Positions 1 to 5,519 are shown, numbered from the stretch's first letter. The stretch: DNA of 6,293 bases from Candidatus Hydrogenedentota bacterium (GCA_903922535.1 CAIXUF010000585.1:1-6293), one strand, 5' to 3'. Notes: generated by a model from the letters alone, not told the origin. Translations and numbers: made by a program.

Positions 1-1
1 G

Positions 2-97
2 GCCGGCAAGAAGCGCATGAAGCAGATCGGCACCGTGGAGGTGCCCCAGGAGGCGTTCATGGCGCTGCTGCGCGTGACCGAGGAAGACGGGATGTAA
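2..97 (+). CDS. lepA: Elongation factor 4 (LepA), C-terminal end only
   Basis: Only the last 31 codons and a TAA stop are in the window; the gene begins to the left. The visible tail reads [19 protein letters not shown] and then [12 protein letters not shown]. This closely resembles the basic C-terminal tail I know from LepA proteins (GKKRMKxxGxVExPQEAF). LepA/EF4 is a ribosome-associated GTPase of translation, and this tail belongs to its family-specific C-terminal domain. The GTP-binding domains cannot be checked here. The gene is followed after 3 bp by a signal peptidase gene, matching the classical lepA-lepB order, which supports the call. Confidence 0.9.
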   Translation, partial: AGKKRMKQIGTVEVPQEAFMALLRVTEEDGM

Positions 98-100
98 CCC

Positions 101-1261
101 GTGGACGCCCCCCACGACATGGAGCCCATCCCCCTCCGTACCGCAGGCGTCCCGCCTGCCACGTCCCCCGGTACCGCAGGCGTCCCGCCTGCCACGCCCA
201 GGGAGTCCATCCCCGGTTACCCTGATCCCGACAACGCCCCGACCGCATGGGCGCAGGCGATACAGTCGTTCACCGGACCCTGGACATGGCGCAATCTGTT
301 CTCCTGGGTTGTTCTCGTCGGCACGGTGCTGCTCGTCAAGGGCTGCTTCGTCGACCAGTACACCATCCCGACCGGTTCCATGGAACCCACGCTGATCGGC
401 GACCCGCGCTTCTTCCGGGGTGACCGGGTCATTGTGAACAAATGGCTTTTCGGCCCGCGCATTCCCTTCACCAAAATCCGGCTATGGGAGGGTGAAATGC
501 CCAAGCGCTGGGACATCGTGGTGTTCAAGTCGACGGACCCCAAGTCGAAGCATCCGGTGCTTATCAAGCGCGTCGTGGGCCTGCCCGGTGAAACGGTCCA
601 CCTTCAGGACGGTGCCGTCTATATCAACGGCAAGAAGGAAGAGCCGCCGGCAGCGCTGCGCAAGGTGCTGCACTACACCACCGCGTTTACGCTCACGCCG
701 ATGCAGGTGCGCAGCTATTTCCTGCGCATGGCCAGGGAGAACCGCCCCCTGGACGTGCTCAACGCCGAACACCCCTCGACCAAAGCGCTCTATGCGGAAA
801 TGAACCGCCTTCATGACCGGGTGAAGGGTCTCGACATCGACATCCTTTCGGACGAGGAGGTGCAGGAGCTTGTGAAAGACGTGAGCCGCGCGGTGCTGGG
901 GACGGTCCAGCAGCTTGTTGAACTCAGCATGCAGGGGCAGGACCAGGAACTGGTCTACGGCATCCGGCCTGAAAAGGAATACTCGGTGGTGCCTGAAGGC
1001 CATTATCTCGGTCTGGGCGACAACAGCGGCCAGAGCCTGGACGGGCGCGTTACCGGCTGGCTGCCCAAGGAAAACCTTCTCGGGCGCGCCGCGGGCGTCT
1101 GGTGGCCCCTCGGCCACCGGCGCGATTTTACGGGCTTCACGCGCACCTGGCAGGGTTGGCTGCTGATGTGCGGCCCGATGGCGGCGCTCCTCGGCCTTGA
1201 CATCAGTTCCCGTTTGCGCAGGCGTGCGGCGGGACAAAAGGGGCGGACAACCGGGCAATGA
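101..1261 (+). CDS. lepB: Signal peptidase I (leader peptidase), with N-terminal repeat insertion and large internal insertion
   Basis: This 386-residue membrane serine protease would cleave signal peptides from exported proteins on the outer face of the inner membrane. A membrane segment lies at about residues 65-82. Next come the nucleophile motif TGSMEPT (Ser93), the general-base motif LIKRVVGLPGE (Lys156) and the conserved GDNSGQSLDGR box (306-316). A second hydrophobic stretch (about 352-367) ends in an Arg-rich tail, which suggests the C-terminus returns to the cytoplasm. Residues about 185-288 form a mainly helical insertion between the lysine motif and the GDNS box, absent from compact family members. 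Residues 14-32 are encoded by two dispersed repeats. The start is taken as GTG at 101, with a weak purine-rich stretch (GAGGAAG, 80-86) inside the lepA end; an in-frame ATG at 119 is possible but has no visible ribosome site. The gene sits 3 bp after lepA and is probably translated with it. Confidence 0.93.
   Translation: MDAPHDMEPIPLRTAGVPPATSPGTAGVPPATPRESIPGYPDPDNAPTAWAQAIQSFTGPWTWRNLFSWVVLVGTVLLVKGCFVDQYTIPTGSMEPTLIGDPRFFRGDRVIVNKWLFGPRIPFTKIRLWEGEMPKRWDIVVFKSTDPKSKHPVLIKRVVGLPGETVHLQDGAVYINGKKEEPPAALRKVLHYTTAFTLTPMQVRSYFLRMARENRPLDVLNAEHPSTKALYAEMNRLHDRVKGLDIDILSDEEVQELVKDVSRAVLGTVQQLVELSMQGQDQELVYGIRPEKEYSVVPEGHYLGLGDNSGQSLDGRVTGWLPKENLLGRAAGVWWPLGHRRDFTGFTRTWQGWLLMCGPMAALLGLDISSRLRRRAAGQKGRTTGQ
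138..196. repeat. Two tandem copies of a palindromic 26-bp repeat inside lepB
   Basis: Positions 138-163 and 171-196 are identical over 26 bp, with a period of 33 bp. Each copy holds a perfect stem GCAGGCG-TCC-CGCCTGC (143-159 and 176-192). Because 33 is a multiple of three, the copies keep the lepB frame and each encodes TAGVPPAT. The sequence resembles REP-like dispersed stem-loops rather than gene sequence. It falls in the N-terminal tail before the membrane anchor, which is expected to be cytoplasmic and tolerant of insertion. Confidence 0.85.
653..964 (+). other. Helical insertion in the signal peptidase domain (lepB residues about 185-288)
   Basis: This part of lepB separates the Lys156 motif from the GDNS box by about 150 residues. 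In the paralogue at 1842-3308 the same two motifs are only about 90 residues apart. The segment is rich in Leu, Glu, Lys and Arg in helix-like patterns (for example DEEVQELVKDVSRAVLGTVQ, residues 251-270) and has no hydrophobic membrane span. It replaces the variable beta-rich region of family members. I do not recognise it as a named domain. Confidence 0.6.
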
Positions 1262-1303
1262 AATTGGCGCGGCCGACAGGGCTGTGTTAGGCTGGAGCAA
1301 ACT

Positions 1304-1309
1304 AGGAGG
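1304..1309 (+). promoter_or_regulatory. Shine-Dalgarno site of the cupin gene
   Basis: AGGAGG ends 8 bp before the ATG at 1318. It is the clearest ribosome binding site in the window and fixes the cupin start. Confidence 0.85.
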
Positions 1310-1317
1310 GCGCGATC

Positions 1318-1680
1318 ATGGACGACCAGCGCGCATACATCAAAGTGAATGTCGAGGAGCAGGGCCGGGAACGGAGCATCTGCGGGTTCCGGCAGCGGAT
1401 TCTCAAGAAAGAGGACGGCGCCCCCGCCAGTGTCACGCGGCTGCGCACCGACCACGCCCAGCCCCACTGGCACCGGCACACGGACGAGTACTATTACATT
1501 CTCAACGGTGAGGGTGTGATCATCATCGACGGCGAGGAGGTGCCGGTGCGTCCGGGCGACTGCGTGTGGATACGGCCCGGCCACATGCACCAGTCGGTCG
1601 GCGATTTGGAGTCGCTTATCATAGGCGTTCCGCCGTTTGACTATGACGATGTGGTAACGGACCCGCCCTCGGCGGAGTGA
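1318..1680 (+). CDS. Small single-domain cupin protein
   Basis: The 120-residue protein is about the size of a stand-alone cupin beta-barrel. Cupin motif 1 is visible as PHWHRHTDEYYYILNGEG, with His50, His52, Glu57 and Gly64 at the canonical spacing; His54 is an additional candidate ligand. Motif 2 is GDCVWIRPGHMHQSV, with Gly80, Gly88 and His91. The usual metal-binding set (two His, one Glu, one later His) is therefore complete, so a bound metal is likely, but the substrate cannot be told. No signal peptide or membrane segment is visible, so the protein is probably cytosolic. The gene lies 56 bp after lepB and before the second signal peptidase gene, with the same orientation. A sugar-isomerase-like, dioxygenase or sensory role would all be compatible; I assign none. 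Confidence 0.85.
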   Translation: MDDQRAYIKVNVEEQGRERSICGFRQRILKKEDGAPASVTRLRTDHAQPHWHRHTDEYYYILNGEGVIIIDGEEVPVRPGDCVWIRPGHMHQSVGDLESLIIGVPPFDYDDVVTDPPSAE

Positions 1681-1716
1681 CCGCCATTCAGATGAGGAAA
1701 CAGGCATTTTGTTTTA

Positions 1717-1760
1717 AGTGCGCGCGGCCATGCCGCCGCTTTTCTTCGCCGGGGCCATGC
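1717..1760. repeat. Dispersed stem-loop repeat, copy 1
   Basis: This 44-bp stretch matches 5391-5434 at 42 of 44 positions; the two differences are adjacent (GG here, AA there at positions 37-38). It contains the short perfect stem GCGGC-CAT-GCCGC. It lies between the cupin and the second signal peptidase gene. Unlike the other copy, it is not followed by an inverted second arm, so it may be a truncated or composite form. Confidence 0.85.
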
Positions 1761-1772
1761 ACCGGCCCGGAA

Positions 1773-1791
1773 CATGGGCAGGATGCCCATG
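1773..1791. repeat. Perfect 8-bp inverted repeat, REP-like stem-loop
   Basis: CATGGGCA-GGA-TGCCCATG is an 8-bp perfect stem with a 3-nt loop, 13 bp after the dispersed repeat. No T-run follows, so it is not a classical terminator. Its design (perfect arms around a GGA centre) matches the minus-strand reading of the repeat in lepB. Confidence 0.7.
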
Positions 1792-1841
1792 CCACAAAAG
1801 ATTGAAGTGCTGTTTGAGAACGAGAGGAACTGGTATCACGC

Positions 1842-3308
1842 ATGAAGAAGAAGTCCGAAGACAAAAAGACGGCATTGGCAGCGCCTGAAGAGCCCGCAAT
1901 GGTGCCGCGCTATATGGGCTATATAGGGCCGTTCGCCGCCGTGCTGGGCCTGTATGTCATGCAGCGCAGCAGCACGGCACGTCCGGGAACACTGGACTGG
2001 CTGTGGTATATCGGTCTGTGCGTGACGATTGCCGGGGCGGTGGCATGGCTGACCGCCGGAATGGGCCGCTCGCAGTTGTATGAGTGGTCGCGCAGCGGCC
2101 TGATTGCGCTGGCGCTGGCGCTGGCCATCCGCTGGGCCATTGCGGAACCCTACCGCATTCCTTCGGGCTCCATGGAGAACGTCCTGCACGGCGATCCCGG
2201 ATTCGGCCAGGGCGACCGGGTGTTCGTGAACAAGTGGGTGTACGGCATCCGTGTGCCGTTCATGAACAAACGGCTGTATCACGGGCAGGACCCCAAGCGC
2301 TGGGATATCGTCGTTTTCAAGACACCGGAGAAGGACGCACTGTACCCGACACTGGTGAAGCGGATTGTGGGCCTGCCGGGGGAACGCATCCACGTTGGTC
2401 CCGACGGTAAGATTTACTGCAACGGGACCGCCCTTGAAATACCCGACTTTGCGCCGCCGCCCGGCAACCCGGGACGCATGGTCAAGTCTGCCCTCTATGG
2501 GTTGATGGGATGGAAAGAGGAACCGAAGAACAAGCAGCCGGGCGTGTATTCCCAGGACGGAATCTACGGCGTGAGCGAGCGGGACGAATACTCCCTGGTG
2601 CCGCCGGGGCATTACCTGATGATGGGCGACAACAGCTTTTCCAGCCGCGACGGCCGTTTCTTTGGCTGGGTGCCCAACGAGAACTTCGTGGGCCGTGTGG
2701 CCAGCGTCTGGTGGCCGCCCACGAACTGGCGTGACTTTACAGGCTTCTCAGCAACCCTGTGGTGGCGTGCCACCCTCGGTCTGATCGGGGTGCTCCTGGT
2801 GCTGCGCCTCTTCATCGGACGCACCGTGGGTTCCGCCCGGCGCGGCGGCGGACACTATGCGGTCTCTTTCGTGTCGATGGGCCTGCGCGTCCCCTTCACG
2901 CGCCGGTGGATCGCGCGGTGGCGCGAGCCGCAGCGCGGCGACCTGGTGCTGTGCGCGAAAACACTGCCCGATGCGCCCGATCAGGAGGCCATGTTCATCG
3001 GCCGCGTGGCGGGTCTGCCCGGCGAGCGCGTCAAGGTGGAGACGGGCCAGCTCTTTGTCAATGACAAACGCGACGACCTCCCCCCCGTGCTCGCGAACCT
3101 GCCGCTGGGCGACGCTCCCTCCAGCGCGCCGTACGGCCGGGGCCGGGCGCGCGATCAGGTGACCGTGCCGGAGAACGCCTTCTTTATTCTGGCCGAGGCC
3201 GAGCCTGACGGGGAAGCCTCGACCGACAGCCGGGAACTGGGCTGGATACCGCGCAACGGCGTCATTGGGCGCGTCACCTGGCGCTGGTGGCCGCCAGGCC
3301 GGGCATGA
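1842..3308 (+). CDS. lepB: Signal peptidase I with a second, degenerate signal peptidase domain at the C-terminus
   Basis: The protein has 488 residues. The N-terminus is Lys-rich and followed by three hydrophobic segments (about 24-40, 51-73 and 85-102), which would place the catalytic domain outside. That domain is complete: PSGSMEN with nucleophile Ser110, LVKRIVGLPGE with general base Lys173, GDNSFSSRDGR at 262-272 and a VWWPP end. Like its paralogue at 101-1261 it continues into RDFTGF and a hydrophobic stretch (about 308-326) followed by basic residues. Residues about 338-488 then repeat the fold signature without the catalytic residues. This copy lacks the large helical insertion of the first lepB. 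ATG at 1842 is the chosen start; a weak GAGAGGA lies 13 bp upstream. The stop is 24 bp before hemW. I am confident of the family, but the role of the second domain is unknown. The symbol is shared with the first copy and may not be the formal name of this paralogue. Confidence 0.9.
   Translation: MKKKSEDKKTALAAPEEPAMVPRYMGYIGPFAAVLGLYVMQRSSTARPGTLDWLWYIGLCVTIAGAVAWLTAGMGRSQLYEWSRSGLIALALALAIRWAIAEPYRIPSGSMENVLHGDPGFGQGDRVFVNKWVYGIRVPFMNKRLYHGQDPKRWDIVVFKTPEKDALYPTLVKRIVGLPGERIHVGPDGKIYCNGTALEIPDFAPPPGNPGRMVKSALYGLMGWKEEPKNKQPGVYSQDGIYGVSERDEYSLVPPGHYLMMGDNSFSSRDGRFFGWVPNENFVGRVASVWWPPTNWRDFTGFSATLWWRATLGLIGVLLVLRLFIGRTVGSARRGGGHYAVSFVSMGLRVPFTRRWIARWREPQRGDLVLCAKTLPDAPDQEAMFIGRVAGLPGERVKVETGQLFVNDKRDDLPPVLANLPLGDAPSSAPYGRGRARDQVTVPENAFFILAEAEPDGEASTDSRELGWIPRNGVIGRVTWRWWPPGRA
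2853..3305 (+). other. Degenerate second signal peptidase domain (residues about 338-488 of the preceding gene)
   Basis: Several blocks align with the first domain of the same protein. VSMGLRVPF matches WVYGIRVPF, RGDLVLCAK matches RWDIVVFK, FIGRVAGLPGERVKV matches LVKRIVGLPGERIHV, and STDSRELGWIPRNGVIGRV matches SSRDGRFFGWVPNENFVGRV. The final RWWPP matches VWWPP. The SGSMEN nucleophile block is missing, the general-base lysine is replaced by Gly387, and GDNS is replaced by AEAEPDG. The domain can therefore hardly be a serine-lysine protease. The reading frame is open throughout, so it is a kept pseudo-enzyme domain, not a frameshifted remnant. Confidence 0.85.
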
Positions 3309-3332
3309 GCCGGCCGACCACGAAAGCCTGAC

Positions 3333-4415
3333 ATGCTTGGCGTGTACATCCACGTCCCGTTCTGCCGCACCAGGTGTCCCTACTGCGATTTTGTGAGCGA
3401 GGCCGTTTCGGGCTGTCCGCCTGATGCCTATGTGGACGCGCTGGTCAGCGAGATTCAGGCCCATGAAGGCGACAAGGAAGTCGGCAGTGTGTTCTTCGGC
3501 GGTGGCACCCCTTCCCTGCTGTCAGCGCGCCAATTGGCGCGCATTTTCGCGGCGCTGCATGGACGGTTTCGCCTGGACACCGACGCGGAAATCACGCTTG
3601 AAGCCAATCCAGACGACCTGCGTCCGGAACTGCCGGGACAATGGCGGGCGCTGGGGATCAACCGGGTCAGTCTGGGTGTGCAGAGTCTCGACGACCGGGT
3701 GTTGCGGTACCTGGGCCGGCGCCATGACACGGACACGGCCCTCCGGGCCGTCGGCATGGTCGGCAACGTTTTCGACAACTGGAACATGGACCTCATCTTC
3801 GGTGCCCCTCCCGTGGAGGCGTGGACGGCCACGCTGGCCCGGACGGCCACGCTCGGCCCACCCCATGTGGCCGCCTACGGACTCACCTACGAACCGGACA
3901 CGCCCTTTGGACCCCGTGCGGGCGAGGCCATGGAGGAGGATGCCGCGCTGGAGCTGTACCGCGCGGCGGAAGCAGAACTGTCCGAATGGGGCCACTACGA
4001 GATTTCCAATTTTGCCCTTCCGGGAAGGCAATCCCGGCATAATCTCGTTTACTGGCACAATGAGGAATATGCCGGATTCGGCACAGGGGCCTATTCCTTT
4101 CTGAAGGGCGTGCGCGCCCGCAACGGGATATCCACAGACGCATATCTGGAGAATCCCGGCGGGAAGGAAGAATCGCTGCAATTGACCGATGCGGAGATGC
4201 GCTTGGAGACGGTCATTCAGCATCTGCGTCTCAAGGCGGGGCTGGAACGGGCATACTATGAAAAGCGATTCGCGCGAACACTGGACAAGGACTTTGGTGC
4301 GGCACTGGCCAGGCTTGCGGATCGCGGGCTGATTGAGGAGGTTGGTTTGGCGGTTCGGCCGACGGAGCAAGGCTTCTATTTGAACAACGAAATCGGTTTG
4401 GAACTGGTAGGGTAG
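3333..4415 (+). CDS. hemW: HemW-type radical SAM protein (heme chaperone; formerly called HemN-like coproporphyrinogen oxidase)
   Basis: This 360-residue protein is close to the usual HemW length. YIHVPFCRTRCPYCDF holds the CxxxCxxC cluster (Cys11, Cys15, Cys18) that binds a 4Fe-4S cluster and S-adenosylmethionine. The residue two after Cys18 is Phe20, not the fourth cysteine of true HemN, which points to HemW. Further family blocks are FFGGGTPSLL (54-63), ITLEANP (87-93), LGVQS (114-118), MDLIFGAPP (152-160), HYEISNF (221-227) and RHNLVYW (235-241). The C-terminal part (about 290-360) has the winged-helix-like end of the family, with RLADRGLIE. HemW binds and delivers heme, and no coproporphyrinogen oxidase activity should be assumed. 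ATG at 3333 starts 24 bp after the signal peptidase stop without a clear Shine-Dalgarno sequence, so translational coupling is possible. Confidence 0.95.
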   Translation: MLGVYIHVPFCRTRCPYCDFVSEAVSGCPPDAYVDALVSEIQAHEGDKEVGSVFFGGGTPSLLSARQLARIFAALHGRFRLDTDAEITLEANPDDLRPELPGQWRALGINRVSLGVQSLDDRVLRYLGRRHDTDTALRAVGMVGNVFDNWNMDLIFGAPPVEAWTATLARTATLGPPHVAAYGLTYEPDTPFGPRAGEAMEEDAALELYRAAEAELSEWGHYEISNFALPGRQSRHNLVYWHNEEYAGFGTGAYSFLKGVRARNGISTDAYLENPGGKEESLQLTDAEMRLETVIQHLRLKAGLERAYYEKRFARTLDKDFGAALARLADRGLIEEVGLAVRPTEQGFYLNNEIGLELVG

Positions 4416-4437
4416 TCTGGGTGGGTGTTTCTGTGCC

Positions 4438-4630
4438 ATGGACACTATGGACACTATGGACGATATGGACTTGATGGACCAAATGGACGTAACCAGACAG
4501 ATGCTCGAAGGACAAAGTCCATACCGTTCGTGCCGTCCATACCGTCCATACCGTCCATACCGTCCATACCGTCCATACCGTCCATATCGTCCATATCGTC
4601 CATATCGTCCATGCCGTCCATACCGTCCAT
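4438..4630. repeat. Convergent ATGGAC / GTCCAT hexamer array with 9-bp period
   Basis: The left arm (4438-4491) has six perfect ATGGAC hexamers at an exact 9-bp period. They are separated by the triplets ACT, ACT, GAT, TTG and CAA, with GTA after the last. A 25-bp core (4492-4516) follows. The right arm (4517-4630) has thirteen units of the reverse complement GTCCAT at the same period, twelve perfect and one degenerate (GTTCGT at 4526-4531), mostly separated by ACC, ATC or GCC. RNA across it could fold into a long hairpin of hexamer helices with 3-nt internal loops. It begins 22 bp after the hemW stop and ends 54 bp before the aat start. It accounts for most of the 269-bp gap between those genes. 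It may act as a transcription barrier, a protein-binding array or merely a minisatellite. Confidence 0.9.
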
Positions 4631-4684
4631 CGGGCCCATGACCCGCGCGTGTACCACGCCTTCACTTCTTGGATTGAACAGCCT

Positions 4685-5365
4685 ATGCCCATCTACAGAC
4701 TGACCAAAAGACTGGCTTTCCCTCCGCCGGAACTGGCGGAGGACGGCCTGTTGGCAGTCGGCGGGGATCTGTCTGTCCGGCGGCTGCTGCTGGCCTACCA
4801 GCACGGCATTTTTCCCTGGTACGATGAGGGCGATCCAATCCTGTGGTGGTCTCCTGATCCGCGCATGGTTTTTTTTCCGGAACAGTGGCAACCGTCGCGG
4901 CGGCTCGCCAGAACGATTCGTTCAGGCCGGTATCGGGTGACGGCCGACACGGCGTTTGAGCAGGTCATCCGCGCCTGCGCGGAAACACCCCGCAGCCACG
5001 AGGCGGGCACGTGGATCCTTCCGCAAATGGTTGACGCCTATGTCGAACTGCATCGCGAGGGTTATGCGCATTCAGTGGAGTGCTGGGAGGGGGATGCGCT
5101 GGCGGGCGGGCTGTATGGTGTGAGCATTGGCGCGTGCTTCTTCGGGGAGTCCATGTTTCACCGCCGCACCGATGCGTCCAAGGTCGCTTTTGCCGCGCTG
5201 GTCGAGTGCTGCCGTGCCTGGGCTTTTCGCCTGGTCGACGCACAATTGCCCAATCCGCACCTGGAACAGCTCGGCGGGGTGACACTCCCCCGCGCCGACT
5301 TCTTGGCATTGTTGCGCGATGCGGTGAAGGAACCGACACGCCGCGGCACATGGGTGGTCCAGTAA
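4685..5365 (+). CDS. aat: Leucyl/phenylalanyl-tRNA-protein transferase
   Basis: The enzyme moves Leu or Phe from aminoacyl-tRNA to N-terminal Arg or Lys of proteins, marking them for ClpS/ClpAP degradation (N-degron pathway, cytosol). The 226 residues match the family along their length. Blocks include AFPPPELAEDGLLAVGGDLS (11-30), GIFPWYDEGDPILWWSPDPR (41-60), AGTWI (107-111), YAHSVECW (127-134), GGLYGVSIGACFFGESMF (141-158) and ASKVA (164-168). LVDAQLPNPHLEQLGG (183-198) contains Asp185 and Gln187, which correspond to the catalytic Asp/Gln pair described for the E. coli enzyme. The ATG at 4685 is chosen because homologues begin at about this point; an in-frame GTG at 4649 would add 12 residues without family similarity. 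Neither start has a good Shine-Dalgarno sequence. Confidence 0.96.
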   Translation: MPIYRLTKRLAFPPPELAEDGLLAVGGDLSVRRLLLAYQHGIFPWYDEGDPILWWSPDPRMVFFPEQWQPSRRLARTIRSGRYRVTADTAFEQVIRACAETPRSHEAGTWILPQMVDAYVELHREGYAHSVECWEGDALAGGLYGVSIGACFFGESMFHRRTDASKVAFAALVECCRAWAFRLVDAQLPNPHLEQLGGVTLPRADFLALLRDAVKEPTRRGTWVVQ

Positions 5366-5390
5366 AGACCGTTGGCTGGAGCTTTTCTTG

Positions 5391-5496
5391 AGTGCGCGCG
5401 GCCATGCCGCCGCTTTTCTTCGCCGGAACCATGCTCCGTCGCACCCTTGCGAAAGCGTGGCTTTCGCAAGGAAAGCGGCGGCATGGCCGCCACACT
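5391..5496. repeat. Composite stem-loop element with inverted outer arms (dispersed repeat copy 2)
   Basis: The left arm (5391-5416) and right arm (5472-5496) are near-perfect inverted repeats sharing the 19-bp core GCGGCCATGCCGCCGCTTT. The first 44 bp match 1717-1760 at 42 positions. A second, perfect 12-bp hairpin is nested inside at 5445-5471. The element has no open reading frame of interest and resembles a small non-autonomous repeat (REP or MITE type). It sits just after the aat stop, between convergent genes. Confidence 0.85.
5445..5471. other. Perfect 12-bp hairpin nested in the composite repeat
   Basis: CCTTGCGAAAGC (5445-5456) and GCTTTCGCAAGG (5460-5471) are perfect reverse complements around a 3-nt GTG loop. 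The following bases are AAAGCGG, not a T-run, so on the plus strand it is not a textbook terminator. It could still stop or stabilise the aat transcript. Confidence 0.75.
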
Positions 5497-5497
5497 A

Positions 5498-5519
5498 AAC
5501 CGGATCATGATCCTTGGTT
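5498..5519. terminator. Palindrome between convergent aat and TPR genes, possible bidirectional terminator
   Basis: A perfect 12-bp palindrome, GGATCATGATCC (5502-5513), is flanked by AACC (5498-5501) and GGTT (5516-5519), giving an extended dyad with a 2-nt bulge. It overlaps the first base of the TPR gene's stop codon triplet (5519-5521). Position favours a terminator for both genes, but no clear U-tract is seen on either side. A protein-binding site is also possible. Confidence 0.35.

Noticed and set aside
482..1300. 272-codon minus-strand open frame opposite the first lepB
   Set aside because: It is a shadow of a GC-rich gene. The plus strand has clear signal peptidase motifs over the same region, and the antisense protein has no recognisable domain.
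1773..1791. Rho-independent terminator after the cupin gene
   Set aside because: The stem is perfect but no T-run follows; the next bases are CCACAAAAG. It fits the dispersed-repeat explanation better.
3297..3313. Small GCCGG...CCGGC inverted repeat over the second lepB stop codon
   Set aside because: A 5-bp stem with a 7-nt loop is expected by chance in DNA this GC-rich and has no terminator features.
3522..4454. 310-codon minus-strand open frame opposite hemW
   Set aside because: hemW on the plus strand is unambiguous; the antisense translation shows no family signature.
4438..4630. CRISPR array
   Set aside because: The repeats are 6 bp with 3-bp spacers and invert orientation midway. 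CRISPR repeats are far longer, with unique spacers of about 30 bp.
4438..4641. A 67-codon open frame starting MDTMDTMDDMD and continuing as Arg-Pro-Tyr repeats
   Set aside because: It is just the hexamer array read in one frame. No Shine-Dalgarno site precedes the ATG, and the composition follows the 9-bp DNA period on both strands.
4649..4684. Upstream GTG start for aat adding 12 residues
   Set aside because: The extra residues have no similarity to the family N-terminus, and no Shine-Dalgarno site precedes the GTG.
4231..4692. Minus-strand open frame rich in Trp-Thr-Val repeats, and a similar Met-Asp-Gly frame ending at 4454
   Set aside because: They are antisense to hemW and aat and owe their length to the period-9 array having no stop codons. 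No protein family pattern is seen outside the repeat.
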